Shown: positions 1 through 8,920 of the stretch, piece after piece
How the letters are laid out: each line of letters starts with the position of its first letter
Numbering within the stretch: the stretch's first letter is position 1
From: Halanaerobium polyolivorans
GTDB lineage: Bacteria; Bacillota; Halanaerobiia; Halanaerobiales; Halanaerobiaceae
Assembly: GCF_020711195.1 (NCBI RefSeq)
Contig: NZ_JAJFAT010000007.1
Location: 61,415-125,414 of the forward strand
Direction: 5' to 3'
Length of the DNA: 64,000 nucleotides
Translations under genes and position numbers: made by a program
Notes under the pieces: model-generated
Seen by the model: only the letters and a program-made list of their open reading frames with translations
Told to the model about the DNA's origin: nothing
Databases searched by the model: none

Positions 1-1
1 T

Positions 2-1129
2 CTGACTGTTGATTATCAAGAACTACAGTTGAGACTGGGTGATTTTGAAGATTACAATATAGCACGCTATTTTGTTGATGAAGAAGATCTTCAGGGTGTA
101 GAACTAAGCACCAACCAGCTTGATATGGACCTTAAATTCCTGGTAGCTGGTTATGGTGATGACTCTGACCTTGATGTCTTTGCGATTGAAGGTAGAAGTG
201 AAACTGATTATGGAGTATTAACTACTAAAATTAATCAGGTCCGTAGAGATGCTGATACCTGGAATATAGAATTAATAGATTTCTATTTTGATACTATATT
301 TGTTGATTTCGTGGTGCCAGCTGAAAGGCTGACTAATGTTTCTTTAGCCATCGATGATTATTACTTTAACGATAATCTGCTCTTTGGAGGAGAATATGTT
401 TATAATGAATATAAATATGATGGTGATAGTCGAGATGATTACTTACTAAATTTAAATGCAGACTTTTTGCTTTCTGATCAGTTAAAATTAAGTGCAGTAT
501 ATGAAAGTGTTGGTGATGAATTTTTTGCCTATCAACATGATTTAGAAGCTGCCTTAGCTTATGATCTTTATAAAATAGGGGCTAAATATAATTTAAACGA
601 AAATACTTCTGTGATGGGTAATTATACCCTGGTTAAACCTGATAATTTCTGGGATGATTGGTTTGGTGATGAATCAACTCCTGAAGACAAAGATAAATAT
701 GAAATAGTATTTGAAAATGAAATGGATGGATTCAATAATTCAGCTAAAGTAGAAGTTGTTAAAAACGAATTCTTTTTTGACAGTTTGGATGAGAGAACTG
801 TAACTTTAAAAACTGCTTATGATTGGAGTGAAAGAACCACCCTAGGTGCTAAATTTGTCAACAAAAATATTTCCTGGGATGGAGAAGTTGATGATAATGG
901 AACGAACAGAGAAATTGATCTTGAACTGGACTATAAATATTTAGAGGCATTTATGGAAAAGGCTTTAAGAGATAATCTTAGTTGGAATATTACCGGACGT
1001 TATATAATGGGGGATGCAGAATACTCCGACTCTGAAGGTTTTGAATTTATTGATGGACAAACTTATGCTGATATCGATATTGATACAAAATCATCGATGA
1101 TTAAAACTGGCTTAATTATCAGCTTTTAA
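2..1129 (+). CDS. Outer-membrane beta-barrel protein, 5' truncated by window edge
   Basis: The reading frame is open to the left edge, so the N-terminus, including any signal peptide or SLH domain, lies outside the window; the first internal TTG should not be taken as the start. The visible part is about 375 residues of alternating polar/hydrophobic beta strands rich in Tyr, Asp and Asn, and it ends in a terminal Phe (GLIISF), the usual end of a secreted outer-membrane barrel. In diderm Firmicutes such barrels often carry an N-terminal SLH domain that holds the outer membrane to the wall; the csaB gene in this window fits that, but the SLH part cannot be seen here. A strong terminator follows at once. 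The barrel class is well supported; the substrate is unknown. Confidence 0.7.
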   Translation: MTVDYQELQLRLGDFEDYNIARYFVDEEDLQGVELSTNQLDMDLKFLVAGYGDDSDLDVFAIEGRSETDYGVLTTKINQVRRDADTWNIELIDFYFDTIFVDFVVPAERLTNVSLAIDDYYFNDNLLFGGEYVYNEYKYDGDSRDDYLLNLNADFLLSDQLKLSAVYESVGDEFFAYQHDLEAALAYDLYKIGAKYNLNENTSVMGNYTLVKPDNFWDDWFGDESTPEDKDKYEIVFENEMDGFNNSAKVEVVKNEFFFDSLDERTVTLKTAYDWSERTTLGAKFVNKNISWDGEVDDNGTNREIDLELDYKYLEAFMEKALRDNLSWNITGRYIMGDAEYSDSEGFEFIDGQTYADIDIDTKSSMIKTGLIISF

Positions 1130-1152
1130 ATAAAAGTTTAATCAACAACAAT

Positions 1153-1178
1153 AAGCCCGGGGATACCCCGGGCTTTAA
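1153..1178 (+). terminator. Rho-independent terminator
   Basis: A perfect 10-bp GC-rich stem (1153-1162 with 1166-1175) with a 3-nt loop ends the barrel gene. The T-run is short. Confidence 0.8.
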
Positions 1179-1242
1179 TAATGTTTTTAATTTTTAAAGT
1201 ATAATTAAGCAAAAAATAAAGCAGTTAAAATAAATTGCTTTT

Positions 1243-1398
1243 TCAATCAGTTTTTTTGCTTAGAAGAGCGCTCAAAATAGGGCCAATCCAGGGAGTCCAG
1301 CCTAAGGCTAAAATAACTCCCAAGATAAAGGCCCTAATAATGCCCTGCAGGAAATTTGCTAGAGATAACTTCTTTTCTCTATAAAAAAAAATTTTTAT
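1243..1398 (-). pseudogene. ccdA-like cytochrome c biogenesis fragment (remnant)
   Basis: On the minus strand a 51-codon open frame without a start codon reads into GVILALGWTPWIGPILSA and stops shortly after. This matches the central membrane segment of CcdA/DsbD thiol-disulfide transporters, whose signature is GWTPCIGP. The catalytic Cys is Trp here, and everything before and after the segment is missing. There is no ribosome site; an in-frame stop lies just upstream. I read it as a decayed piece of a ccdA gene in the 402-base gap between two outer-membrane genes. A chance match of this length to such a specific motif is unlikely, but only a protein search would settle it. Confidence 0.6.
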
Positions 1399-1484
1399 TA
1401 GTCATATTAAATAAAGGGCAAAAATTTAAATTATTTCTCTTAAATTATATCATTTATTCTCTGGATAATTCAAGTTTTTTCTGT

Positions 1485-1490
1485 TATAAT
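1485..1490 (+). promoter_or_regulatory. -10 element (TATAAT) of the barrel gene at 1532
   Basis: TATAAT lies about 40 bases before the start codon. The -35 region (TGGATA near 1462) is weak, so only the -10 is well supported. Confidence 0.4.
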
Positions 1491-1531
1491 AAAATTGTGT
1501 AACTAAATTAAAGTAGAGGAGGCGGGAAAAG

Positions 1532-2488
1532 ATGAAAAAGGCATTAATTTTGATATTGGTTTTTCTTCTGGCCTTTACATTCACTGCAGCAGCAGAAGAT
1601 GCTGAGCAGCTGGATCAAAGCTTAGAAGAAAATATGGAAAATCTTGACCTGTCTCAGGAAAGAGGCTTTTCTGAAGAAGGTCGAGAAGAACTGATAGGAA
1701 TAGCCTCTCAGTTTGATAGTCAGACTGGAATAGATAATATAGAAATAAATAGTCAAGCCTTTAATTTGACAGGAAATGGAGTCGAAGAAGTTCCTGGAAT
1801 GAGGCTTTTATCAGATCTCTTTATAAATGCAGATTATTCTCAGCAGATGGTTGATGATAAACTAGAGACAGAAACAGATCTACAGCTTGAATATTTTATC
1901 AATTCTCGTTCCTTAATCAGAGCAGGCTATAGTCTTGCCAATCGTGAGTGGTGGGAAAGACAAAATACTACTGATCTGGAGAATATGGATTTTAGTCAAA
2001 ATTCAGCTAATTCCAGGAGTACAGAAACAGTATTTAGAGAAGAAAGTGAAGTTAGCCGTAATATAGGACTGGCCTATAGAACCAGTGATCAGCTGACAGT
2101 ATCAGCTGACTATATAGAAAACACTGATTTTAGAGATTACACAGGTAATCTAGATTATTATGGAGATTCTACTGTATTTGGTCTGCAGTATGATAATCCA
2201 TTGGGTACAATCAGAGCCAGCTATCAGATGAACTTAAGTGATCAGTTAACACAAAGAATTACAGGAGTAGAGTTGGAATTCAATAACCTGGCTACTTTTA
2301 GTGCATCATATAAGCTGCTTGACCCAGAAGAATTAGAATCAGCCCTTAACTCTCAGACAGCCTGGGATCTTGGTCTTGGTTTTAATATCAATGAAAGCTA
2401 TGGTTTATCACTTGGTTATGAGATAATTGAAAGTGAAGATGAAGAAGATGAAAGAAATATTAGTGCATCATTTGAATTTAAATTTTAA
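1532..2488 (+). CDS. Secreted outer-membrane beta-barrel protein
   Basis: 318 residues. The start is set by AGGAGG at about 1517-1522. A clear signal peptide (MKKALILILVFLLAFTFTAA) ends near AAA-ED. Residues 20-75 are acidic and probably helical. From about residue 80 the chain becomes amphipathic strands with Tyr-rich turns, ending FEFKF with a terminal Phe, as outer-membrane barrels do. It is flanked by its own -10 and its own terminator, so it is probably a single-gene unit. The class is clear; the family name and ligand are not. It may be a small porin or a barrel-assembly client. Confidence 0.7.
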   Translation: MKKALILILVFLLAFTFTAAAEDAEQLDQSLEENMENLDLSQERGFSEEGREELIGIASQFDSQTGIDNIEINSQAFNLTGNGVEEVPGMRLLSDLFINADYSQQMVDDKLETETDLQLEYFINSRSLIRAGYSLANREWWERQNTTDLENMDFSQNSANSRSTETVFREESEVSRNIGLAYRTSDQLTVSADYIENTDFRDYTGNLDYYGDSTVFGLQYDNPLGTIRASYQMNLSDQLTQRITGVELEFNNLATFSASYKLLDPEELESALNSQTAWDLGLGFNINESYGLSLGYEIIESEDEEDERNISASFEFKF

Positions 2489-2515
2489 TAAAACTCAAAA
2501 AATCATATTAGTTTA

Positions 2516-2544
2516 AAAACCTGCCTTGAAGGGCGGGTTTTTTA
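2516..2544 (+). terminator. Rho-independent terminator
   Basis: The stem AAACCTGCC pairs with GGCGGGTTT (one G-U), with a 5-6 nt loop and a T-run at 2538-2543. Confidence 0.75.
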
Positions 2545-2563
2545 ATAGTTAGGAGAAATAACT

Positions 2564-4228
2564 TTGTTTACATTTAAACAAATAACTGAGCAGACAGTTA
2601 AATATCTTTTTTTAACGATTTTTATTCTTCTGCTTTGCAGTGGAGCAGCTGCAGCCCGCTATACCCTGCAGGCAGATGAAATAATATTTTTGGAAGCTGA
2701 ATCCCTTGTCCTTTTTGAAGGGAATGCTTCTTTTAGAGCTGAGGAGTATAGTATAAGGGCGGATAAATTGATTTTAGATACCGAAGCCAGGCTGCTTAAA
2801 GGAGAATCAAATATCATAATTTCTTCTGATAAAGAAGAACTTTATGGAGAAAGTTTAGAATATAATTATGAAGAAGAAAGTGGCAGCCTTTATCGGGCAG
2901 AAGGAAGTTTAGAAGAAATCTATTTTTCAGGAGCCAGGCTTGATATCATAGCTGCTTCTCCCTTTGAAGGTAAACTGACAGATGCAGAGTTTACACCCTG
3001 TAAGCGAGAAGATCCCCATTATCATTTTCAGGCTAGGGAGATCAGGATTAATCCAGATAATACCCTTTCAATTTATCATATAGTACCCTATGTTGCAGGA
3101 ATACCGGTTTTTTATCTCCCTTACTATTCGGTTACCTATGACCCTGAAGGAGAAGATGGAGAGACCTTAAGTGATACCATTCCTTTTCCTCAGTTTGGCT
3201 ATGAACAGGGTAAGGGAGTAACTGTAGAACTTTCTTATCCCTACCAGATTAGTGATCGCAATAGTGGTAAATTATCTTACTATCGGGCTGGAGATGAAGA
3301 TGAAACAAGGGAGTTTACTAATCTTCATCGTTTAAGCGATAATTTAACTTTGATCAACCGCTACTACTATCTTTATGAATATGATAGTGATGAAGATAAA
3401 ATTGAAGAAGAGGAAGAAGAGTATAGCCTTTCACTCGAATACAGTATTCCCGGTTTTTCTGTAGAAGGTGGTTATTTAAGAAATCTGCTGGCTGAAGATA
3501 ACAGAGACCGCTACTATATTACTTCAAGCTATTTACATAAAAGTGGGATCAATACATATTTGCGCAGAGAATATGACAGTGAAGAGCTGATCAAAGAAAA
3601 CTACCGTTTAAGCTATAATCGAGGACCTGTACCCTGGAATTTGCGTTATGTAGATGGAGAAAGTTATAATTATTATCCCTATCTCCACCTTAATTTGCCG
3701 AGAGTTTTAAATTTTAACCCTTATTTAGCCTTTGGTCGGGTGGAAAATGCTGGAATAGAATTAAACAAATACAGGGCCGGTTTAAATTTTAATTATAATT
3801 TTGATCTGACAGATAGTCTTCGCTATCATTTCCGTCATAATTACCGCCTTGATCATTATAAGAGTGGTTTTGATCAAAATTATCACTACTTTAATCTGAG
3901 AACAGGTTTAAGTCATCGCGCTAATCCAACTGATCGTTTGTCTTTAAACAGCTCCCTATTTTATGAGGATAAAATAACTTCAGGGACATCACCACTACCT
4001 GATGATAGAGAAGATGAAGAAAGATTAATTAAACCTGCTTTAAGCCTTGAATTAGCAGGTGAGCTGCCCGAATCAGCCTGGGCCATCGATACAGATGGAA
4101 GCTATAATCTAGATAATGAAGAATGGGATGAAATAAACTTAAGAATTCGTAAAAGAGAGGATTGTTTTGATTTTTTCATCGGTTATGAGTTTATAGATGA
4201 AGCTCTGATCTTTGGTTTAGAATTATAA
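2564..4228 (+). CDS. lptD: LPS-assembly protein LptD (OstA-like), short form
   Basis: 554 residues starting at a TTG with AGGAG at 2551-2555. A signal segment (residues 10-32) is followed by an LptA/OstA beta-jellyroll: residues 35-145 show the repeated pattern of YTLQADEIIF, SIRADKLILD and GESLEYN typical of the LPS slide. Then comes the conserved transition block with VPYVAGIPVFYLPYYSV (about residues 170-190), which marks the plug/barrel entry of LptD, and a long beta barrel rich in Tyr and Arg. At 554 residues it is well below the roughly 780 of E. coli LptD, and the barrel is correspondingly small. It would insert lipopolysaccharide into the outer leaflet with an LptE-like partner not seen here. 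Nearby heptose genes support LPS synthesis. Confidence 0.82.
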   Translation: MFTFKQITEQTVKYLFLTIFILLLCSGAAAARYTLQADEIIFLEAESLVLFEGNASFRAEEYSIRADKLILDTEARLLKGESNIIISSDKEELYGESLEYNYEEESGSLYRAEGSLEEIYFSGARLDIIAASPFEGKLTDAEFTPCKREDPHYHFQAREIRINPDNTLSIYHIVPYVAGIPVFYLPYYSVTYDPEGEDGETLSDTIPFPQFGYEQGKGVTVELSYPYQISDRNSGKLSYYRAGDEDETREFTNLHRLSDNLTLINRYYYLYEYDSDEDKIEEEEEEYSLSLEYSIPGFSVEGGYLRNLLAEDNRDRYYITSSYLHKSGINTYLRREYDSEELIKENYRLSYNRGPVPWNLRYVDGESYNYYPYLHLNLPRVLNFNPYLAFGRVENAGIELNKYRAGLNFNYNFDLTDSLRYHFRHNYRLDHYKSGFDQNYHYFNLRTGLSHRANPTDRLSLNSSLFYEDKITSGTSPLPDDREDEERLIKPALSLELAGELPESAWAIDTDGSYNLDNEEWDEINLRIRKREDCFDFFIGYEFIDEALIFGLEL

Positions 4229-4276
4229 GTATCAAATTACAATATAATATTTAATTGTAAATAATTTCTATAAAAT

Positions 4277-4305
4277 GCAGGAATTATCCATTGAACCGTG
4301 AATTA
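4277..4305 (+). promoter_or_regulatory. SigH-type promoter upstream of the small barrel gene
   Basis: GCAGGAATT (4277-4285), an 11-base spacer, then CGTGAATTA (4297-4305). It fits RnAGGAwWW-N11-RnnGAATww except for the R at 4297. It lies just before the gene at 4326. Confidence 0.55.
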
Positions 4306-4325
4306 TAAAAAAAAGGGTGATTTCT

Positions 4326-5021
4326 GTGAAAAATTATGCTAATCTTGGCCTGATAATTTTACTCTGCTGTCTTTTTTTCTCTTTTTTTACTTGCTTTTTT
4401 GGGGGAAGGGTTGAGGCTAGAAGCTATCAACCTGTGATTTCGGGTAGTATAGAAGGTGGAGACAGGCTATATACTGATCCTGGAGATGATGGAGAAGACC
4501 CGGTAGATTACTATAGTTATGATAAAATTTGGCTTCGTTATCGGCAGCAGCTGGCAGTAGGAGAATATTATTACCTTAAAATTCAGCGTCAGCAGAGAAT
4601 TTATGAGCACAGTGATAGCTATGATAATTTGACTAGAGAGCTTGAAGGTAATTATACCTTTTATTTGAGTGAAAAGCTCCGCAACAGAATAGTTTTGCTG
4701 CTCAGAGATAAGGATTATCTGGTGCCTGAATATGATTATAAGTCATATCAGACCTATAGAATTCAGTATACTCTGCAGTATGATTTAAGCCAAGAACATG
4801 ACTGGGAGCTTGTTTTGCAGAGACAGCAGAATAAATATGATCCTCTCTTAAACAGGGATTATTATTTAGACAGGCTGGGTTTTAATTGGAGCTGGGATAT
4901 CAGTGATAATTTGAGAATTCAGAGTCGATTTCAAGTTGACCGCCAGTTGAATGATAAGGGCTCGGCGAGTACTGATAAATATGGACGCAGGCTCACCTTG
5001 AATTTCAGATATAGAATTTAA
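4326..5021 (+). CDS. Small outer-membrane beta-barrel-like protein
   Basis: 231 residues. The GTG at 4326 is preferred over the GTG at 4317 because AGGGTGAT (4314-4321) is a ribosome site that overlaps the upstream GTG. A signal peptide with a long hydrophobic, Phe-rich core (residues 4-28) is cut near VEARS. The mature part is almost entirely amphipathic strands with many Tyr, Arg and Gln (for example YYYLKIQRQQRIYEHSD) and ends LNFRYRI. No family is recognised. Its likely control by a SigH-type promoter suggests expression in stationary phase, unlike its barrel neighbours. Confidence 0.65.
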   Translation: MKNYANLGLIILLCCLFFSFFTCFFGGRVEARSYQPVISGSIEGGDRLYTDPGDDGEDPVDYYSYDKIWLRYRQQLAVGEYYYLKIQRQQRIYEHSDSYDNLTRELEGNYTFYLSEKLRNRIVLLLRDKDYLVPEYDYKSYQTYRIQYTLQYDLSQEHDWELVLQRQQNKYDPLLNRDYYLDRLGFNWSWDISDNLRIQSRFQVDRQLNDKGSASTDKYGRRLTLNFRYRI

Positions 5022-5081
5022 TCTACTTTAAAATATTAAAATGGAATAATTTTACTCAGACTTTATTATGAAAATTATTTG

Positions 5082-5090
5082 TGATATAAT
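5082..5090 (+). promoter_or_regulatory. Extended -10 promoter of the phosphohexomutase gene
   Basis: TG-A-TATAAT (extended -10) with a weak TTTATT at -35 (5062-5067, 17 bp spacing). Confidence 0.5.
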
Positions 5091-5148
5091 ACTTTTTATA
5101 AGAATGAAAAAATCATTGAAAGTTTATCAACAAAGGAGTTGATCAATT

Positions 5149-6894
5149 TTGAATTATATGTCCAGATATCGAGATTGGCTGATGAGTGACTATTTTGATG
5201 AAAAAACAAAAGAAGAACTTGAAGCCATCAAAGAGGATGAAGCAGAGATTGAAGATCGATTTTATAAAAATCTTGAATTTGGAACCGGTGGTATGAGAGG
5301 TATAATGGGGGCAGGAACAAATAGAATTAACAAATATATCGTTAGAAAAGCTACTCAGGGTTTAGCTAATTATATAATAAACTACAGTGAAGATGGTCAG
5401 GAAAAAGGGGTAGTAATTGCCCATGATTCCAGACATAATTCTCCAGAATTTTCACTTGAAGCAGCACTAGTACTTGCTGCTAATGGGATAAAAACATATT
5501 TATTTGATGGTATGAGAACAACACCTGAGCTTTCTTTTGCGGTGAGAGAACTTGATGCTATTGGGGGAATAGTAATTACAGCAAGTCATAACCCACCAGA
5601 ATACAATGGATATAAGCTTTACTGGGATGATGGGGGACAGGTTGTACCAGCTCAGGCTAGAGATATTATTGCCGAAATAGAAGAAATTGATGATTTTTCT
5701 ATAGTTAAAACCATTGATGAAGATGAAGCACTTGATCAGGATCTATTAGAATACATTGGCAGTGAAATCGATGAGAAATATCAGGATACTGTAATCGATG
5801 TTCTGATCGATACAGAGCTAGTTGAGGAAAAAGGTGAAGATCTGTCCATAGTTTATACACCTCTTCATGGAACGGGCATTACTGCAGTGCCCCAGGTTTT
5901 AGATAAACTGGGCTTTACTAAAGTCGCTGTAGTAGAAGCACAGGCAGATGGTAATTCCGATTTTCCAACAGTAGAAAGTCCCAATCCAGAAGAACGCTCA
6001 GCCTTTGAGTTAGCTTTTGAACTGGCCGAAGAAAAAGAGGCTGATTTAGTACTAGCAACTGATCCTGATTGTGACCGTCTGGCACCTGCTGTTAAAGACA
6101 GCAGTGGTAATTATCAGACTTTAAATGGAAATGAGCTCGGGATATTATTTGCCGATTACTTATTGAAAAGCAGCAGTGAAAGTGGAGAGCTGCCCGATAA
6201 TGGTGTAATTATCAAATCAATTGTTTCCACAGATATGGTTAAAGAAATTGCAGCAGACTATGATGTAGAAGTACTTGATGTATTAACAGGCTTTAAATTT
6301 ATCGGAGAAAAGATTACCGAATTTGAAGAAACAGGAGATAAAGAATTTATAATGGGCTTTGAAGAAAGCCTTGGCTATTTAGTTGGTAAACATGCTAGAG
6401 ATAAGGATGCTGTTGTTGCAGCTGCTTTAGCAGCAATAATGGCTTTAAAATATAAAGAAGAAGGTAAAACATTACTGCAGAGACTGGCAGAACTGCGGGA
6501 GCAGTACGGATATTATCTGGAAGACCTGGAATCTATCAGGTTAGAAGGTAAAGAGGGACAGGAAGTTATTGAAAAAACCCTTGCTTCTTTAAGAGCAAAG
6601 AGCCCGGAAAAAATAGCAGGTCGTAAGGTTAAGGTTGCTAAAGACTACCAAGAATCAAAGGTAGTCTATCTTGAAGAAGATCGAGAAGAAAAGTTAAAAC
6701 TACCGCAGTCAAATGTGCTGCAGTACCTCTTAGAAGGTGAAGCTAAATTAACCATCAGACCTTCAGGTACAGAGCCAAAACTTAAATTCTATTTTGCAGT
6801 TAAGGAAGCAGATCAGGCAGCTGCTGAAGCAAGTTTGGCCGAGTTTAAAGAACTTGTAATGTCTGAGATGGATTCAGTTATGAAAAGTGTTTAA
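5149..6894 (+). CDS. Phosphoglucomutase/phosphomannomutase
   Basis: 581 residues, the usual length of the PgcA-type alpha-D-phosphohexomutases of Firmicutes. The TTG start at 5149 has AAAGGAG at 5132-5138. All four family signatures are present: the phosphoserine loop TASHNPPEYNG (Ser near 145), the metal-binding DPDCDR (about 305-310), the sugar-binding GFEES (about 403) and the phosphate-binding RPSGTEPK (about 537). It interconverts glucose 1- and 6-phosphate (and possibly the mannose forms), feeding GalU, encoded 2 kb downstream, with glucose 1-phosphate for UDP-glucose and surface polysaccharides. It has its own promoter and terminator. Sugar specificity cannot be read from the sequence. 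Confidence 0.93.
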   Translation: MNYMSRYRDWLMSDYFDEKTKEELEAIKEDEAEIEDRFYKNLEFGTGGMRGIMGAGTNRINKYIVRKATQGLANYIINYSEDGQEKGVVIAHDSRHNSPEFSLEAALVLAANGIKTYLFDGMRTTPELSFAVRELDAIGGIVITASHNPPEYNGYKLYWDDGGQVVPAQARDIIAEIEEIDDFSIVKTIDEDEALDQDLLEYIGSEIDEKYQDTVIDVLIDTELVEEKGEDLSIVYTPLHGTGITAVPQVLDKLGFTKVAVVEAQADGNSDFPTVESPNPEERSAFELAFELAEEKEADLVLATDPDCDRLAPAVKDSSGNYQTLNGNELGILFADYLLKSSSESGELPDNGVIIKSIVSTDMVKEIAADYDVEVLDVLTGFKFIGEKITEFEETGDKEFIMGFEESLGYLVGKHARDKDAVVAAALAAIMALKYKEEGKTLLQRLAELREQYGYYLEDLESIRLEGKEGQEVIEKTLASLRAKSPEKIAGRKVKVAKDYQESKVVYLEEDREEKLKLPQSNVLQYLLEGEAKLTIRPSGTEPKLKFYFAVKEADQAAAEASLAEFKELVMSEMDSVMKSV

Positions 6895-6924
6895 TAAGCC
6901 AATAATTAAATAAAAATATAATTG

Positions 6925-6953
6925 AATAAGGGGGCTTTTGCTCCCTTATTTTA
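6925..6953 (+). terminator. Rho-independent terminator
   Basis: An 11-bp stem (6925-6935 with 6940-6950, one G-U) with loop TTTT, followed by a T-rich end. Confidence 0.75.
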
Positions 6954-7021
6954 CCTTAAATTTAAATTGTCAAAAATTTTAAATAGTTTTACCCAATGAT
7001 ATTTTAGAGGAAGTGATTTGA

Positions 7022-8896
7022 TTGAAAAAAGTTCTTGTAGCCCTCCTACTTGTTATAATTTTCACTATTTCTTTTCGGGCTGCTGCAGTTGAAATTGATG
7101 AGCAGCTGATTTTAAGTGAAGATGCTCAAGCAATAGAATTTGGTGGTGAAATTTATCTTGTTCAGGATTTAGAGGGCTTTCAGAACCGCCTGCAAATTGA
7201 AGACAGACCGGTTGTTGGGCTGGCCCTTTCTGGGGGAGGAGCCAGAGCTATATCCAATCTGGGAGTGATAAAAGCTCTGGTTGAACATGATATACCGATC
7301 GATCTGATTGTTGGAACAAGTATGGGAGCGATTATTGGTAATCTTTACAGCAGTGGTCTTTCTATAGAACAGCTGGAAGAGATTATGACTGATACACCCT
7401 TTGCTAGTCTCTTTCAATTTGGTGGTGGTAGGGCTCTACTTGAAAGCGAAAAAATGAATACTTTTGCCGAAAGAATTGCCCCCAATAAAAATTTAGAAGA
7501 ATTTTTGATCCCTACAGCTCAGCTTAGTTTTGATCTTAAAGAAGGCAGAAAATATTTGCTGACCAAAGGTAAAATCTCTGAGGTGCTTCAGGCTGCTTAT
7601 TCTATTCCAGGCTATTTTCCTATTCATGAGCTTAATGACCGCTATTTTATGGATGCCGGGGTTTTAGAATCATCACCTGCTAAGTCGGCTACTTTATTGG
7701 GAGCAGATTATGTAATTGCTACCCATATGCCCAGTGAGGAAGAAGATGAAGATTATGGGGGAATAATAGGTTCTAGTGGGCGTTTTATTCAAATTCTTCA
7801 GGATAAACACACCAGAGAAATCTTAGATCAATATGCAGATTTTGAGATTACAATTGATGTAGGTAATTATACATTTATGGATTTTAACTATGCCGCTCGC
7901 CTGGTTGAGCTCGGTTATCAGCAGACCTTAGAGAGAATAGATGAACTTAAATTAGAGCTTGCCGGAAAGAATATTCCTCAGGTCAAAACTGAAAAAAGAG
8001 AATACTATAATGTGGATGAGACCTTAAGGGATTTAGAATTTGACAGGCTGGTTACAGAAGCTAGAGGCATAAGTCCTTTGATTCATTATGGTAGAGATTA
8101 TTCATTTTTTAAACAGGAGCTTTTCCGCAGCCCTTTAAATGAATTTCAGCTGGGAGCGGAAGCTTACTACAATAGATTAAATTTATCTCTTTTAGGTCCT
8201 GGCTTATCAAGCTGGTCTGAAAATTATGAGGCCTCATTTAGATTCAAGAAGCTGACAGACAGCCTTGATTATTATTTGCTTTACGGCAGAAATGAAGAAC
8301 AGGCTGATGACTATGAAAGTAAAATGAAATTTTATGGCCAACGCTTTAATCTTTCTGCTGGTTTTGGGAGAAGACAGTCTGAAGAATATTATCTTGTGGG
8401 GAGTAACTTCCGCTATATGGGAGATGATCTGCAGTGGAGGTCAGAAAATGAAGTTTTTTATCTCAGAGATAAAAGTGAAGTTGGAGTTTTGAGTTCCAAT
8501 TTACTTAACTATGATTTCAGTCCTGCCTGGGGTCTTGGTTTAAAATCTGTTTATAATAATACTGAGATTGCCAAATCACCCCTGATCTATAAGGGGCAGG
8601 ATTTAGATGATTATCAGGCTAAATTCCAGGCAGCTTTAAATTTAAATTATAATTATGAGCTTTTGATCCCTTATCAGATTTCAAATTTCTTTCAGATGAC
8701 CGATATTGGTGGTTACTTTTTTGTCGATTATTTTCACGAAGAAAGCTGGGGAGATGGCAGTATTGCTATCGGTCCGGCTATTAATGCAAAACTCTATTTG
8801 CTTGGTTTAAAGCCAATTGAACTAGATCTTTTTGCAGCCCATGACTTTGAAGAAAATGATCAGCGTTATGGAATCCATTTAAGTTATAGTTTTTGA
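7022..8896 (+). CDS. Patatin-like phospholipase with C-terminal outer-membrane barrel
   Basis: 624 residues; TTG start with AGAGGAAGTG just upstream. A signal peptide (residues 1-22) leads to a patatin domain with the oxyanion loop SGGGARA (about 70-76), the nucleophile motif GTSMG (Ser near 100) and the catalytic Asp in DAG (about 211). From about residue 330 the chain turns into Omp85/BamA-like strands ending LSYSF with a terminal Phe. This is the order of type Vd (PlpD-like) proteins: a secreted lipase passenger attached to its own barrel. It probably acts on phospholipids at the cell surface. Whether a POTRA domain sits between the two parts is uncertain; the linker at about 325-370 is short. 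Confidence 0.85.
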   Translation: MKKVLVALLLVIIFTISFRAAAVEIDEQLILSEDAQAIEFGGEIYLVQDLEGFQNRLQIEDRPVVGLALSGGGARAISNLGVIKALVEHDIPIDLIVGTSMGAIIGNLYSSGLSIEQLEEIMTDTPFASLFQFGGGRALLESEKMNTFAERIAPNKNLEEFLIPTAQLSFDLKEGRKYLLTKGKISEVLQAAYSIPGYFPIHELNDRYFMDAGVLESSPAKSATLLGADYVIATHMPSEEEDEDYGGIIGSSGRFIQILQDKHTREILDQYADFEITIDVGNYTFMDFNYAARLVELGYQQTLERIDELKLELAGKNIPQVKTEKREYYNVDETLRDLEFDRLVTEARGISPLIHYGRDYSFFKQELFRSPLNEFQLGAEAYYNRLNLSLLGPGLSSWSENYEASFRFKKLTDSLDYYLLYGRNEEQADDYESKMKFYGQRFNLSAGFGRRQSEEYYLVGSNFRYMGDDLQWRSENEVFYLRDKSEVGVLSSNLLNYDFSPAWGLGLKSVYNNTEIAKSPLIYKGQDLDDYQAKFQAALNLNYNYELLIPYQISNFFQMTDIGGYFFVDYFHEESWGDGSIAIGPAINAKLYLLGLKPIELDLFAAHDFEENDQRYGIHLSYSF

Positions 8897-8920
8897 TAAA
8901 AAATTATGAGGAGTGATAGG

